NCBI GenBank assembly: GCA_920105625.2
Contig: OV050030.1
Span: 159,535,863-159,599,862 of the forward strand
Length of the DNA stretch: 64,000 nt
Direction of reading: 5' to 3'
DNA from: Clusia tigrina
Lineage: Eukaryota > Arthropoda > Insecta > Diptera > Clusiidae
Shown: piece by piece, positions 11,541 through 23,300 of the stretch
Numbering within the stretch: position 1 is the first letter of the stretch
Layout: each line of letters starts with the position of its first letter
Made by a program: the position numbers and the translations under genes
Notes under the pieces: generated by a model
The model's database searches: none
What the model saw: only the letters and a program-made list of their open reading frames with translations
Told to the model about the DNA's origin: nothing

Positions 11541-14500
11541 TCGTGCCTCTTATCGATTTAAGCTATCGCTCATAGCTATGCTACCCTTGAGTCCCAAAAC
11601 AAACACTGATAAAACTTCAAATGGCCCTAACTTCTATACGGTGCGTCCTATACCTATCAAAGTTTGCAACATTCAAATGCATGTAACTTTTTACTGGAGC
11701 GTCATAAAACCTTGAAATTTTGTGACAATAAAGTACTCGTGCCGCTTATCAATTTAAGCTCTCGCGCATAGCTATGCTACCCTTGAGTCCCAAATCAAAC
11801 ACCTTTAAACTTCAAATGGCCCTAACTTCTATACGGTGCGTCCTATACCTATCAAAGTTTGCAACATTTAAATGCTTGTAACTTTTTACTGGAGCGTAAT
11901 AAAACCTTGCAATTTTGTGACAATAAAGTACTCGTGCCTCTTGTGAATTTAAGCTATCGCTCATAGCTATGCTACATTTGAGTCCCAAATCAAACACCTT
12001 TAGACTTCAAATGGCCCTAGCTTCTATACGGTGCGTCCTATTCCTATCAAAGTTTGCAACATTTAAATGCTTGTAACTTTTTACTGGAGCGTAATAAAAT
12101 CTTGAAATTTTGTGACAATAAAGTACCCGTGCCTCTTGTGAATTTAAGCTATCGCTCATAGCTATGCTACCCTTGAGTCCCAAATCAAACACCTTTAAAC
12201 ATCAGATGGCCCTAACTTCTATACGGTGCGTCCTATTCCTATCAAAGTTTGCAACTTTTAAATGCTTGTAACTTTTACTGGAGCGTAATAAAACCTTGAA
12301 ATTTTGTGACAATAAAGTACTCGTGCCTCTTGTGAATTTAGGCTATCGCTCATAGCTATGCTACCCTTGAGCCCGAAAACAAACACTGATAAAACTTCAA
12401 ATGGCCCTTAATTCTATAAGGTGCGTCCTATACCTATCAAAGTTTGCAACATTTAAATGCTTCTAACTTTTTACTGGAGCGTCATGAAACCTTAAAATTT
12501 TGTGACAATAAAGTACTCGTGCCTCTTGTCAATTTAAGCTATCGCTCATAGCTATGCTACCCTTGAGACCCAAAACAAACACTGATAAAATTTTAAATGG
12601 TCCTAACTTCTATACGGTGCGTCCTATACCTATCAAAGTTTGCAACATTCAAATGCTTGTAACTTTTTACAGGAGCGTAATAAAACCATGAAATTTTGTG
12701 ATAATGAAGTACTCGAGCCTCTTGTCAATTTAAGCTATCGCTCATAGCTATGCTACCCTTGAGTCCCAAAACAAACATTGATAAAACTTCAAATGGCCCT
12801 AACTTTTATACGGTGCGTCCTATACCTGTCAAAGTTTGCAACAATCAAATGCTTGTAACTTTTTACTGGAGCGTCATAAACCCTTGAAATTATGTCTCAA
12901 TAAAGTACTCGTACTTCTTATCAATTTAAGCTATCGCGCATAGCTATGCTACCCTTGACTCCCAAATCAAACAGTGATAAAACTTCAAATGGCACTAACT
13001 TCTATACTGTGCATCCCATACCTAGCAAAGTTTGCAACCTTTAAATGCTTGTAACTTTTTACTGGATCGTAATAAAACCTTGAAATTTTGTGAAAATAAA
13101 GTACTCGTGCCTCTTGTCAATTTAAGCTATCGCTCATAGAAATGCTACCCTTGAGCCCGAAAACAAACATTGATAAAACTTCAAATGGCCCTTACTTCTA
13201 TACGGTGCGTCCTATACCTATCAAAGTTTGCAACATTCAAATGCTTGTAACTTTTTACAGGAGCGTAATAAAACCTTCAAATTTTGTGACCATAAAGTAC
13301 TCGTGCCTCTTGTGGATTTAAGCTATCGCTCGTAGCTACGCTACCCTTGAGTCCCAAAACAAGTATTGAAAAAACTTCAATTGGCCCTTACTTCTATACG
13401 GTGCGTCCTATACCTATCAAAGTTTGCAACATTCAAATGCTTGTAACTTCTTACTGGAGCGTCATAAAACCTTCAAATTTTGTGACAATAAAGTACTCTT
13501 GCCTCTTATCAATTTAAGCTACCGCGCATAGTTATGCTTCCCTTGAGACCCAAATAAAACACCTTTAAACTTCAAATGGCCCTAACTTCTATACGGTGCG
13601 TCCTATACCTATCAAAGTTTGCAACAATCAAATGCTTGTAACTTTTTACTGGAGCGTCATAAACCCTTGAAATTAAGTCACAATAAAAAACTCGTACCTC
13701 TTATCAACTTAAGCTATCGCGCATAGCTATGCTACCCTTGAGTCCCAAATTAAACACTGATAAAACTTCAAATGGCCGTAACTTCTATACTGTGCATCCT
13801 ATACCTATCGAAGTTTGCAACATTCAAATGCTTGTAACTTTTTACTGGAGCGCAATAAAATCTTGAAATTTTGTGACAAAGTACTCGAGCCTCTTATCGA
13901 TTTAAGCTATCGCTCATAGCTATGCTACCCTTGAGTCCCAAAACAAACACCTTTAAACTTCAAATGGCCCTAACTTCTATAGCGTGCTGCCTATACCTAT
14001 CAAAGTTTGCAACATTCAAATGCTTGTAACTTTTTACTGGAGCGTAATAGAATCTTGAAATTTTGTGACAAAGTACTCGAGCCTCTTATCGATTTAAGCT
14101 ATCGCTCATAGCTATGCTACCCTTGAGTCCCAAAACAAACACTGATAAAACTTCAAATGGCCCTAACTTCTATACGGTGCGTCCTATACCTATCAAAGTT
14201 TGCAACATTCAAATGCATGTAACTTTTTACTGGAGCGTCATAAAACCTTGAAATTTTGTGACAATAAAGTACTCGTGCCGCTTATCAATTTAAGCTATCG
14301 CGCATAGCTATGCTACCCTTGAGTCCCAAATCAAACACCTTTAAACTTCAAATGGCCCTAACTTCTATACGGTGCGTCCTATACCTATCAAAGTTTGCAA
14401 CATTTAAATGCTTGTAACTTTTTACTGGAGCGTAATAAAACCTTGAAATTTTGTGACAATAAAGTGCTCGTGCCTCTTGTGAATTTAAGGTATCGCTCAT

Positions 14501-17500
14501 AGCTATGCTACATTTGAGTCCCAAATCAAACACCTTTAAACTTCAAATGGCCCTAACTTCTATACGGTGCGTCCTATTCCTATCAAAGTTTGCAACATTT
14601 AAATGCTTGTAACTTTTTACTGGAGCGTAATAAAACCTTGAAATTTTGTGACAATAAAGTACCCGTGCCTCTTGCGAATTTAAGCTATCGCTAATAGCTA
14701 TGCTACCCTTGAGACCCAAAACAAACACTGATAAAATTTTAAATGGTCCTAACTTCTATACGGTGCGTCCTATACCTATCATAGTTTGCAACATTCAAAT
14801 GCTTGTAACTTTTTACAGGAGTGTAATAAAACCTTGAAATTTTGTGACAATAAAGTACTCGAGCCTCTTGTCAATTTAAGCTATCGCTCATAGCTATGCT
14901 ACCATTCAGCCCGAAAACAACCACAATTAAACTTCAAATGGCCCTAACTTCTATACGGTGCGTCCTATTCCTATCAAAGTTTGCAACAATCAAATGCTTG
15001 TAACTTTTTACTGGAGCGCAATAAAATCTTGAAATTTTGTGACAAAGTACTCGAGCCTCTTATCGATTTAAGCTATCGCTCATAGCTATGCTACCCTTGA
15101 GTCCCAAATCAAACACCTTTAAATTTCAAATGGCCCTAACTTCTATACGGTGCGTCCTATACCTATCAAAGTTTGCGACATTTAAATGCATGTAACTTTT
15201 TTCTGGAGCGTAATAAAACCTTGAAGTTTTGTGACAATAAAGTACTCGTGCCTCTTGTGAATTTAAGCTATCGCTCATAGCTATGCTACCCTTGAGTCCC
15301 AAAACAAACACTGATAAAACTTCAAATGGCCTTAACTTCTATATGGTGCGTCCTATACCTATCAAAGTTTGCAACATTCAAATGCATGTAACTTTTTTCT
15401 GTAGCGTCATGTAACCTTGAAATTTTGTGACAATAAAGTACTCGTACCTCTTGTGAATTTAAGCTATCGCTCATAGCTATGCTACCCTTGAGTCCCAAAA
15501 CAAACACCTTTAAACTTCAAATGGCCCTAACTTCTATACTGTGCATCCTATACCTATCAAAGTTTGCAACATTCAAATGCTTGTAACTTTTTACTGGAGC
15601 GTAATAAAATCTTGAAATTTTGTGACAATAAAGTACTCGTGCCTCTTATCAATTTAAGCTATCGCGCATAGCTATGCTACCCTTGAGTCCCAAATCAAAC
15701 ACCTTTAAACTTCAAATGGCCCTAACTTCTATACGGTGCGTCCTATACCTATCAAAGGTTGCAACATTTAAATGCTTGTAACTTTCTACTGGAGCGTAAT
15801 AAAACCTTGAAATTTTGTGACAATAAAGTACTCGTGCCTCTTGTGAATTTAAGCTTTCGCTCATAGCTATGCTACATTTGAGTCCCAAATCAAACACCTT
15901 TAAACTTCAAATGGCCCTAACTTCTATACGGTGCGTCCTATTCCTATCAAAGTTTGCAACATTTAAATGCTTGTAACTTTTTACTGGAGCGTAATAAAAC
16001 TTTGAAATTTTGTGACAATAAAGTACCCGTGCCTCTTGTGAATTTAAGCTATCGCTCATAGCTATGCTACCCTTGAGTCCCAAATCAAACACCTTTTAAC
16101 ATCAGATGGCCCTAAGTTCTATACGGTGCGTCCTATACCTATCAAAGTTTGCAACATTTAAATGCATGTAACTTTTTTCTGGAGCGTAATAAAACCTTAC
16201 AATTTTGTGACAATAAAGTACTCGTGCCTCTTGTCAATTTAAGCTATCGCTCATAGCTACGCTACCCTTGAGACCCAAAACAAACACTGATAAAATTTTA
16301 AATGGTCCTAACTTCTATACGGTGCGTCCTATACCTATCAAAGTTTGCAATATTCAAATGCTTGTAACTTTTTACAGGAGCGTAATAAAACCTTGAAATT
16401 TTGTGACAATAGAGTACTCGTGCCTCTTATGAATTTAAGCTATCGCGCATAGCTATGCTACCCTTGAGTCCCAAATCAAACACCTTTAAACTTCAAATAG
16501 CCCTAACTTCTATACGGTGGGTCCTATTCCTATCAAAGTTTGCAACATTTAAATGCTTGTAACTTTTTACTAGAGCGTAATAAAACCTTGAAATTGTGTG
16601 ACAATAAAGTACTCGTGCCTCTTGTGAATTGAAGCTATCGCTCATAGCTATGCTACCTTTGAGTCCCAAAACAAACATTGATAAAACTTCAAATGGCCCT
16701 TACTTCTATGCGGTACGTCCTATATCTATCAAAGTTTGCAACATTCAAATGCTTGTAACTTTTTACAGGTGCGTAATAAAACCTTGAAATTTTGTGACAA
16801 TAAAGTATTCGTGCCTCTTGTGAATTTAAGCTATCGCTCGTAGCTATGCTACCCTTGAGTCCCAAATCAAACACCTTTAAACTTCAATTGCCCTTAACTT
16901 CTATACGGTGCGTCCTATACCTATCAAAGTTTGCATAATTCAAATGCTTGTAACTCTTTACAGGAGTGTAATAAAACCTTGAAATTTTGTGATAATGAAG
17001 TACTCGAGCCTCTTGTTAATTTAAGCTATCGCGCATAGCTATGCTACCCTGGAGTCCCAAGACAAACACTGATAAAACTTTAAATGGTCCTAACTTCTAT
17101 ACGGTGCCTCCTATACCTATCAAAGTTTGCAACAATCAAATGCTTGTAACTTTTTACTGGAGCGTCATAAACCCTTGAAATTATGTCACAATAAAGTACT
17201 CGTACCTCTTACCAATTTAAGCTATAGCCCATAACTATGCTACCCTTGAGTCCCAAATCAAAAACTGATAAAACTTCAAATGGCCCTTACTTCTATACGG
17301 TAAGTCCTATATCTATCAAAGTTTGCAACATTCAAATGCTTGTAACTTTCTACTGGAGCGTAATAAAACCTTGAAATTTTGTGACAATAAAGTACTCGTG
17401 CCTCTTGTGAATTTAAGCTTTCGCTCATAGCTATGCTACATTTTAGTCCCAAATCAAACACCTTTAAACTTCAAATGCCCTCAACTTCTATACGGTGCGT

Positions 17501-17515
17501 CCTATACCTATCAAA
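11541..17515 (+). repeat. About 30-monomer unit, copy 2
   Basis: Partner of the block at 5881-11540. It differs by whole-monomer changes: one extra monomer near 11733-11810, about two extra near 13961-14348, and about two fewer near 14735 (spacing 6,242 bp between these points, then back to 5,853 bp). Point differences are scattered throughout. Whole-monomer indels are the expected product of unequal exchange. It ends near 17515, where both copies diverge. Confidence 0.8.
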
Positions 17516-18069
17516 GTTTGCAACATTCAAATGCTTGTAACTTTTTACTGGAGCGTGATAAAAGCTTGAAATTTTGTGACAAAGTACTCGAGCCTCTTAT
17601 CGATTTAAGCTATCTCCCATAGCTATGCTACCCTTGAGTCCCATCAAACCCCTTTAAACTTCAAATGGCCCTAACTTTTATACGGTGCGTCCTATACCTA
17701 TCAAAGTTTGCAATAATCAAATGCTTGTAACTTTTTACTGGAGCGTCATAAACCCTTGAAATTATGTCACAATAAAGTACTCGTACCTCTTATCAATTTC
17801 AGCTATCGCGCATAGCTATGCTACCCTTGAGTCCCAAATCAAACACTGATAAAACTTCAAATGGCACTAACTTCTATACTGTGCATCCCATACCTATCAA
17901 AGTTTGCAACCTTTTAATGCTTGTAACTTTTTACTGGATCGTAATAAAACCTTGAAATTTTGTGAAAATAAAGTACACGTGCCTCTTGTGAATTTAAGCG
18001 ATCGTTCATAGCTATGCTACCCTTGAGTCCCAAAGCAAACATTGATAAAACTTCTAATGGCCCTAACTT
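17516..18069 (+). repeat. Return of first-unit monomers before the retrotransposon
   Basis: About three monomers with the markers of bases 250-700: atcgatttaagctatctccc, aaacccctttaaac, ttttatacggtgcg, gtgcatcccatacc and ggatcgtaataaaacc. The last monomer, whose second half is more diverged (gcgatcgttcatag, cccaaagcaaac), is interrupted by the retrotransposon directly after its taactt. Confidence 0.75.
18064..18069 (+). repeat. Target-site duplication, left copy (taactt)
   Basis: The satellite phrase ccctaacttctatacgg is split here. The left flank ends ccctaactt, and the right flank begins taacttctatacgg at 19183. The six bases taactt are present on both sides, and flanking bases do not extend the match. 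This is consistent with target-primed reverse transcription making a short duplication. A longer 3' tail sharing bases with the target cannot be excluded. Confidence 0.7.
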
Positions 18070-18115
18070 ATGACGTTGTTATGTTTCCATTAATAACACG
18101 AATTCCTATATCTTT

Positions 18116-19045
18116 ATGGCTACTTCTGGAGTTCCGCAAGGTAGTATTCTTGGGCCTTTGCTCTTTGTACTATATATTAATGATATTCGTAAATGTTTTT
18201 CTTATGCTAAATTTCTGTTGTATGCGGACGATTTAAAGTTATTTGTTCGAGTTCAGAGTATTGCTGATTTTGTTTTTTTACAATCTGACCTTAATAAAGT
18301 TGTTGAATGGAGTATGTGTAATGGTTTCTGCTTAAATATTGGGAAATGTTCTAGTGCAACGTTTAGTAAATGTAACAATGTAATTGCAACTACTTATAGC
18401 ATGTCTGGTTGTCCACTTCAAAAACATGACATTATCCGTGACTTAGGGGTAATATTTGACTCTAAGTTTACTTTTGTCGAACACTTGAACTTCATTTTGC
18501 CCAAAGTTTATTCGCTTCTTGCTTTCGTTCGGAGGAATAGTGTTGATTTCAGTGATCCGCATACAAGAAAATCGCTCTATATATCCTTGGTTAGATCAAG
18601 ATTAGAATATGCTTCTCTGATTTGGAATCCATCATATGCGATTCATTCATCTAGATTGGAAAGAGTACAAAAAATTGCTACCAAATATATGTTACAATCC
18701 ACTGATTTTAATGTTATGATGCCGTCGTATAATGCTCGTTGTTTGTTAATGGGATTGAAATCTCTTGAATCGAGAAGAAAGATTAATTCAATAATGTTTA
18801 TTTTCGACATAATCGCTGGGAATATTGATGATCCCACCTTACTTAATCTTGTAAATTTTAATATACCTATGAGGCAGTTGCGGTTCCCTAAATTATTCTT
18901 TATTAAATGTCATCGTACTAACTATGCTCTAAGTGAACCTTTAACTAGAGCATTGTCTTTATGTAACTCATTGTCAATTAATAATTGTATTGATTTCTCA
19001 TTGTCTAAATTTACTTTTAAAAATTTCATTGTTAATTTATCCTAA
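18116..19045 (+). CDS. Reverse transcriptase, C-terminal part (truncated LINE ORF2-like)
   Basis: This encodes 309 residues from the first in-frame ATG to the TAA at 19043-19045. The frame is open upstream to about 18074, so the ATG is probably internal and the true start was lost by 5' truncation. Visible motifs are GVPQGSILGP (residues 5-14, RT palm block before the active site), the catalytic YADD (36-39) with an upstream hydrophobic stretch, a W..NGF.LN..K block (65-77), and DLGVIFDSKFTF (109-120). The LVRSRLEYASLIWNP (158-172) and RLERVQKIATKYM (180-192) thumb/connection segments are common in jockey/CR1-group elements. The fingers, the first palm aspartate and any endonuclease are absent, so it cannot be an active polymerase alone. 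No stop or frameshift was found, suggesting a fairly young insertion. Its base composition differs from the satellite. Confidence 0.9.
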   Translation: MATSGVPQGSILGPLLFVLYINDIRKCFSYAKFLLYADDLKLFVRVQSIADFVFLQSDLNKVVEWSMCNGFCLNIGKCSSATFSKCNNVIATTYSMSGCPLQKHDIIRDLGVIFDSKFTFVEHLNFILPKVYSLLAFVRRNSVDFSDPHTRKSLYISLVRSRLEYASLIWNPSYAIHSSRLERVQKIATKYMLQSTDFNVMMPSYNARCLLMGLKSLESRRKINSIMFIFDIIAGNIDDPTLLNLVNFNIPMRQLRFPKLFFIKCHRTNYALSEPLTRALSLCNSLSINNCIDFSLSKFTFKNFIVNLS

Positions 19046-19182
19046 TGTTGGTTTTCAATGTTATCTGTCACTTTAAATTTATATATTATGTTAAATCTTA
19101 TTAATGTGTATTTTTACTCACTTCATATTAACTCTAGTCTGTAAGGATTTCTGTTATCCATAGACTCAATAAAGATCAATAA
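19046..19182 (+). other. 3' untranslated region of the retrotransposon
   Basis: AT-rich non-coding sequence between the RT stop codon and the resumption of the satellite. It ends with tcaataaagatcaataa, a short near-direct repeat of tcaat separated by aaaga, in place of a long poly(A). Short AT-rich simple tails occur in several non-LTR clades. Confidence 0.75.
19168..19173 (+). promoter_or_regulatory. Polyadenylation signal of the retrotransposon
   Basis: A canonical AATAAA lies 123 bases after the ORF stop and about ten bases before the element end, the normal position for 3' processing of a LINE transcript. Confidence 0.65.
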
Positions 19183-19188
19183 TAACTT
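19183..19188 (+). repeat. Target-site duplication, right copy (taactt)
   Basis: Second copy of taactt, directly continued by the satellite ctatacggtgcg in the expected phase. Removing 18070-19188 would leave an uninterrupted monomer. Confidence 0.7.
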
Positions 19189-20370
19189 CTATACGGTGCG
19201 TCCTATACCTATCAAAGTTTGCAACATTCAAATGCTTGTAACTTATTACAGGAGCGTAATAAAACCTGGAAATTTTGTGACAATAAAGTACTCGAGCCTC
19301 TTGTCAATTTAAGCAATCGCTCATAGCTATGCTACCCTTGAGCGCGAAAACAAACACTGATAAAACTTCAAATGGCCTTGACTTCTATATGGTGCGTCCT
19401 ATACCTATCAAAGTTTGCAACATTCATGCTTGTAACTTTTTACAAGAGCGTAATAAAACCTTGAAATTTTGTGACAAGAAAGTACTCGTGCCCCTTGTGA
19501 ATTTAAGCTATCGCTCATAGCTATGCTACCGTTGAGTCCAAAGCAAACATTGATGAAACTTCAAATGGCCCTAACTTCTATACTGTGCGTCCTATACCTA
19601 TCAAAGTTTTCAACATTCATATGCTTGTAACTTTTTACTGGAGCGTCATAAACCCTTGAAATTTTGAAGAAAGTACTCGTGCCTCTTGTTAATTTAAGCT
19701 CTCGCTCATAGCTATGCTATCCGAGAGTCCCAAAACAAACATTGATGAAACTTCAAATGGCCCTAACTTCTATACGGTGCATCCTATACCTATCAAAATT
19801 TGCAACATTTAAATGCTTGTAACTTTTTACTGGAGCGTAATAAAACCTTGAAATTTTGGGACAATAAAGTACTCGTGCCTCTTGTGAATTTAAGCTATCG
19901 CTCATAGCTATGCTACGCTTGAGACCCAAAACAAACATTGATAAAACTTCAAATGGACCTAACTTCTATACGGTGCTTCCTATACCTATCAAAATTTGCA
20001 ACATTCAAATGCTTGTAACTTTTTACAGGAGCGTAATAAAACCTTGAAATTTTGAAGAATGTACTCGTGCCTCTTGTTAATTTAAGCTCTCGCTCAAGCT
20101 ACCCGAGAGTCCCAAAACAAACATTGATGAAACTTCAAATGGCCCTAACTTCTATACGGTTCGTCCTATACCTATCATAGTTTGCAACATTCAAATGCTT
20201 GTAACTTTTTACAGGAGTGTAATAAAACCTTGAAATTTTGTGACAATAAGGTACTCGAGCCTCTTGTCAATTTAAGCTATCGCTCATAGCTATGCTATCC
20301 TTGAGCCCGAAAACAAACACTGATAAAACTTCAAATGACCCTTACTGCTATACAGTGCGTCCTATAACTA
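19183..20370 (+). repeat. Diverged mixed monomers right of the retrotransposon
   Basis: About six monomers that are more diverged from each other than those further right, for example aaaacctggaaatt near 19260, gcgcgaaaac near 19344, and two short forms near 19660-19680 and 20050-20110, the latter missing part of the palindrome (cgctcaagctacccgag). No longer repeat unit was recognised. Confidence 0.7.
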
Positions 20371-23300
20371 TCAAAGTTTGCAACATTTAAATGCTTGTAA
20401 CTTTTTACTGGAGCGTCATGAAACCTTGAAATTTTGTGACAATAAAGTACTCGTGCCTCTTGTCAATTTAAGCTATCGCTCATAGCTATGCTACCCTTGA
20501 GTCCCAAAACAAACAATGATAAATTTTTAAATGGTCCTAATTTCTATACGGTACGTCCTATACCTAGCAAAGTTTGCAACATTCAAATGCTTGTAAATTT
20601 TTACAGGAGCGTAATAAAACCATGAAATTTTGTGATATTGAAGTACTCGAGCCTCTTGTCAATTTAAGCTATCGCTCATAGCTATGCTACCATTCAGCCC
20701 GAAAACAAACACCATTAAACTTCAAATGGCCCTAAGTTCTATACGGTGCGTCCTATACCTATCATTGTTTGCAACATTCAAATGGTTGTAGCTTTTTACA
20801 GGAATGTAATAAAACCTTGAAATTTTGTGACAATAAAGTGCTCGAGCCTCTTGTCAATTTAAGCTATCGCTCATAGCTATGCTACCCGAGAGTCCCAAAA
20901 CAAACATTGATGAAACTTCAAATGGCCCTAACTTCTATACAGTGCGTCCTATAGCTATCATAGTTTGCAACATTCAAATGCTTGTAACTTTTTACTGGAG
21001 CGTCATAAAACCTTCAAATTATGTCACAATAAAGTACTCGTACCTCTTATCAATTTGAGCTATAGCGCATAGCTATGCTACCCTTGAGTCCCAAATCAAA
21101 AACTGATAAAACTTCAAATGGCCCTAACTTCTATACTGTGCATCCTATTCCTATCAAAGCTTGCACCATTCAAATACTTGTAACTTTTTACTGGAGCGTA
21201 ATAAAATCTTGAAATTTTGTGACAAAGTACTCGAGCCTCTTATCGATTTAAGCTATAGCCCATAGCTATGCTACCCTTGAGTCCCAAATCAAACACCTTT
21301 AAACTTCAAATGGCCCTAAGTTCTATACGGTGATCCCTATACCGATCAAAGTTTCCAACAATCAAATGCTTGTAACTTTTTACTGGAGCGTCATAAACCC
21401 TTGAAATTATGTCACAATAAAGTACTCGTACCTCTTATCAATTTAAGCTATCGCTCATAGCTATGCTACCCTTGAGTTCAAAATCAAACACTGATAAAAC
21501 TTCAAATGGCCCTAACTTCTATACTGTGCATGCTATACCTATCAAAGTTTGCAACATTCAAATGCTTGTAACCTTTTACTGGAGCGAAATAAAATCTTGA
21601 AATTTTGTGACTCGAGCCTCTTATCGATTTAAGCTATCGCTCATAGCTATGCTACCCTTGAGTCCCAAATCAAACACCTTTAAACTTCAAATGGCCCTAA
21701 CTTCTATACGGTGCGTCCTATACCTAGCAAAGTTTGCAACATTTGAATGCTTCTAACTTTTTACTGGAGCGTAATAAAACCTTGAAATTTTGTGACAATA
21801 AAGTACACGTGCCTCTTGTGAATTTAAGCTATCGCTCATAGCTATGCTAGCCTTGAGCCCGAAAACAAACACTGATAAAACTTCAAATGACCCTTACTGC
21901 TATACAGTGCGTCCTATACCTATCAAAGTTTGCAACATTTAAATGTTTGTAACTTTTTACTGGAGCGTCATGAAACCTTGAAATTATGTCACAATAAAGT
22001 ACTCGTACCTCTTATCAATTTAAGCTATCGCTCATAGCTATGCTACCCTTGAGTCCAAAATCAAACACTGATAAAATTTCAAATGGCCCTAACTTCTATA
22101 CTGTGCATGCTTTACCTATTAAAGTTTGCAACATTCAAATGCTTGTAACCTTTTACTGGAGCGAAATAAAATCTTGAAATTTTGTGACTCGAGCCTCTTA
22201 TCGATTTAAGCTATCGCTCATAGCTATGCTACCCTTGAGTCCCAAATCAAACACCTTTAAACTTCAAATGGCCCAAACTTCTATACAGTGCGTCCTATAC
22301 CTATCAAAGTTTGCAACATTCAAATACTTGTAACTTTTTACTGGATCGTAATAAAATCTTGAAATTTTGTGACAAAGTACTCGAGCCTCTTATCGATTTA
22401 AGCTATAGCCCATAGCTATGCTACCCTTGAGTCCCAAATCAAACCCCTTTAAACTTCAAATTGCCCTAACTTCTATATGTTGCGTCCTATACCTATCAAA
22501 ATTTGCAACAATCAAATGCTTGTAACTTTTTACTGGAGCATCATAAACCCTTGAAATTATGTCACAATAAAGTACTCGTACCTCTTATCAATTTAAGCTA
22601 TCGCGCATAGCTATGCTACCCTTGAGTCCCAAATCAAACACTGATAAAACTTCAAATGGCACTAGCTTCTATACTGTGCATCCCATAACTATCAAAGTTT
22701 GCAACATTTAAATGCTTGTAGCTTTTTACTGGAGCGTAATAAAACCTTAAAATTTTGTGAAAATAAAGTACTCGTGCCTCTTGTGAATTTAAGCTATCGC
22801 TCATAGCTATGCTATCCTTGAGTCCCAAAACAAACATTGATAAAACTTCCAATGGCCCTAACTTCTATACGGTGCTTCCTATACCTATCAAAATTTGCAA
22901 CATTCAAATGCTTGTAACTTTTTACAGGAGCGTAATAAAACCTTGAAATTTTGTGATATTGAAGTACTCGTGCCTCTTGTCAATTTAAGATATCGCTCAT
23001 AGCTATGCTACCATTCAACCCGAAAACAAACACCATTAAACTTCAAATGGCCCTAAGTTCTGTACGGTGCGTCCTATACCTATCATAGTTTGCAACATTC
23101 AAATGCTTGTAACTTTTTACAGGAGTGTAATAAAACCTTGAAATTTTGTGTCAATAAAGTACTCGAGCCTCTTGTCAATTTAAGCTATCGCTCATAGCTA
23201 TGCTAGCCTTGAGCCCGAAAACAAACACTGATAAAGCTTCAAATGGCCCTTACTTCTATTCGGTGCGTCCTATACCTATCAAAGTTTGCAACATTCAAAT

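Larger units (their letters stand above)
1..18069 (+). repeat. Satellite array, left domain (195/196-bp monomers)
   Basis: Continuous head-to-tail tandem repeat of an AT-rich monomer, nearly always 195 or 196 bp. Recurrent blocks in order are a variable start (caaatggccctaacttctat), a box around gtcctatacctatcaaag, caaatgcttgtaac, the dyad region ending catagctatg, and ctacccttgagtcccaaa. All monomers read the same way and no inversion was seen. Monomer subtypes of this domain typically have cgtgcctcttgtgaattt, whereas ctcgag subtypes are less frequent than in the right domain. No gene, RNA gene or other unique sequence was seen. Function is unknown. Satellites of this size are common in centromeric and heterochromatic DNA of animals, but location is not proven here. 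Confidence 0.97.
18070..19182 (+). mobile_element. 5'-truncated non-LTR retrotransposon (jockey/CR1-like)
   Basis: This 1,113-bp insertion is the only non-satellite sequence in the window. It begins abruptly inside the reverse-transcriptase domain, retains the whole 3' part of the ORF (18116-19045), a 3' UTR of about 137 bp, an AATAAA signal at 19168-19173 and a short AAT-rich end with no long poly(A). Flanking taactt duplications mark a clean insertion into a satellite monomer, whose phase resumes directly afterwards. No terminal repeats, integrase or envelope are present. 5' truncation is typical of LINE insertion. The clade is judged from RT and C-terminal style only, so I and related clades remain possible. 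Confidence 0.9.

Noticed and set aside
18042..18236. Overlapping + strand frame at the left edge of the retrotransposon, and a - strand frame at 18643-18837
   Set aside because: Both are alternative-frame shadows of the reverse-transcriptase frame. The RT motifs GVPQG and YADD are in the frame of 18116-19045.
18070..19182. LTR retrotransposon or retroviral fragment
   Set aside because: No LTRs, protease, RNase H-integrase order or tRNA primer site. The GVPQGS...YADD spacing and the LEYASLIWNP segment are non-LTR style, and the element ends in an AATAAA 3' UTR.
22652..22852. 66-residue - strand open frames at 22652, 26918, 30524 and 33062
   Set aside because: The same satellite frame copied with the higher-order unit. 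Their identity reflects block duplication, not coding constraint.
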